This document shows, piece by piece, positions 13,770 to 13,834 of a stretch of DNA of 13,834 nt. The position numbers were made by a program, and so were the translations under genes. Position 1 is the stretch's first letter, and each line of letters begins with the position of its first letter. Below the pieces are notes generated by a model. That model did no database searches and was not told the origin of the DNA. It was given only the letters and a program-made list of their open reading frames with translations. This stretch comes from Aquisalimonas sp. GTDB lineage: Bacteria > Pseudomonadota > Gammaproteobacteria > Nitrococcales > Aquisalimonadaceae. The stretch is from the NCBI GenBank assembly GCA_007127625.1, contig SKYZ01000332.1, positions 1-13,834 of the forward strand. Direction: 5' to 3'.

Positions 13770-13834
13770 GACGGGTAGTCTATTCGCTCTGCACGTCCCG
13801 TCGCGACCGGGCGGGATTGCACTCACCGGCGGAA

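Noticed and set aside
13823..13834. End of an upstream gene (for example corC) at the window edge
   Set aside because: Only three codons before a TGA are visible on the minus strand; too little to identify a gene.

Overview
The window is a high-GC chromosomal segment, most likely from a gammaproteobacterium. The best evidence is the smc-zipA neighbourhood: ZipA is essentially restricted to Gammaproteobacteria. Lnt shows a Gram-negative envelope. GC content, codon usage and the acidic ZipA linker would fit an Ectothiorhodospiraceae- or Halomonas-like organism, but this genus-level guess is weak. No RNA genes, CRISPR array or phage genes were seen.

Layout, left to right. (1) A 5'-truncated smc (1-2940) is followed by zipA (3097-4230): chromosome condensation and septum assembly. 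The ligA gene that often follows zipA is absent. (2) Positions 4231-4590 are non-coding and hold a compact 263-bp MITE-like element (4283-4545). It has 30-bp terminal inverted repeats, a TA duplication inside CTAG, and two internal long hairpins. (3) A 3-hydroxyacyl-CoA dehydrogenase (4591-5442) is followed by a translationally coupled pair: a membrane/coiled-coil protein (5513-6457) and a TelA-family protein (6454-7605). A D-lactate dehydrogenase-type flavoprotein (7687-9075) comes next. (4) An acyl-CoA dehydrogenase of the ACAD10/11-like type (9032-10309, minus strand) converges on that flavoprotein with a 44-bp tail overlap. It is divergent from a transglutaminase-like protease-fold gene (10487-11272). 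Their shared upstream region carries an FNR/ANR-like palindrome and a solitary remnant of the MITE end. (5) On the minus strand, lnt (12189 to about 13769) is followed by a short-chain dehydrogenase (11287-12126), converging with the transglutaminase gene.

Functionally the window is mostly housekeeping (Smc, ZipA, Lnt) mixed with acyl-CoA/hydroxyacid redox enzymes. The least understood part is the TelA pair, which resembles in layout the xpaC-yaaN (TelA) pairing of Firmicutes. The most structured non-coding part is the hairpin-rich mobile element and its remnants. I found no clear candidate for a wholly new multi-gene system; the TelA pair and the element family are the best leads.
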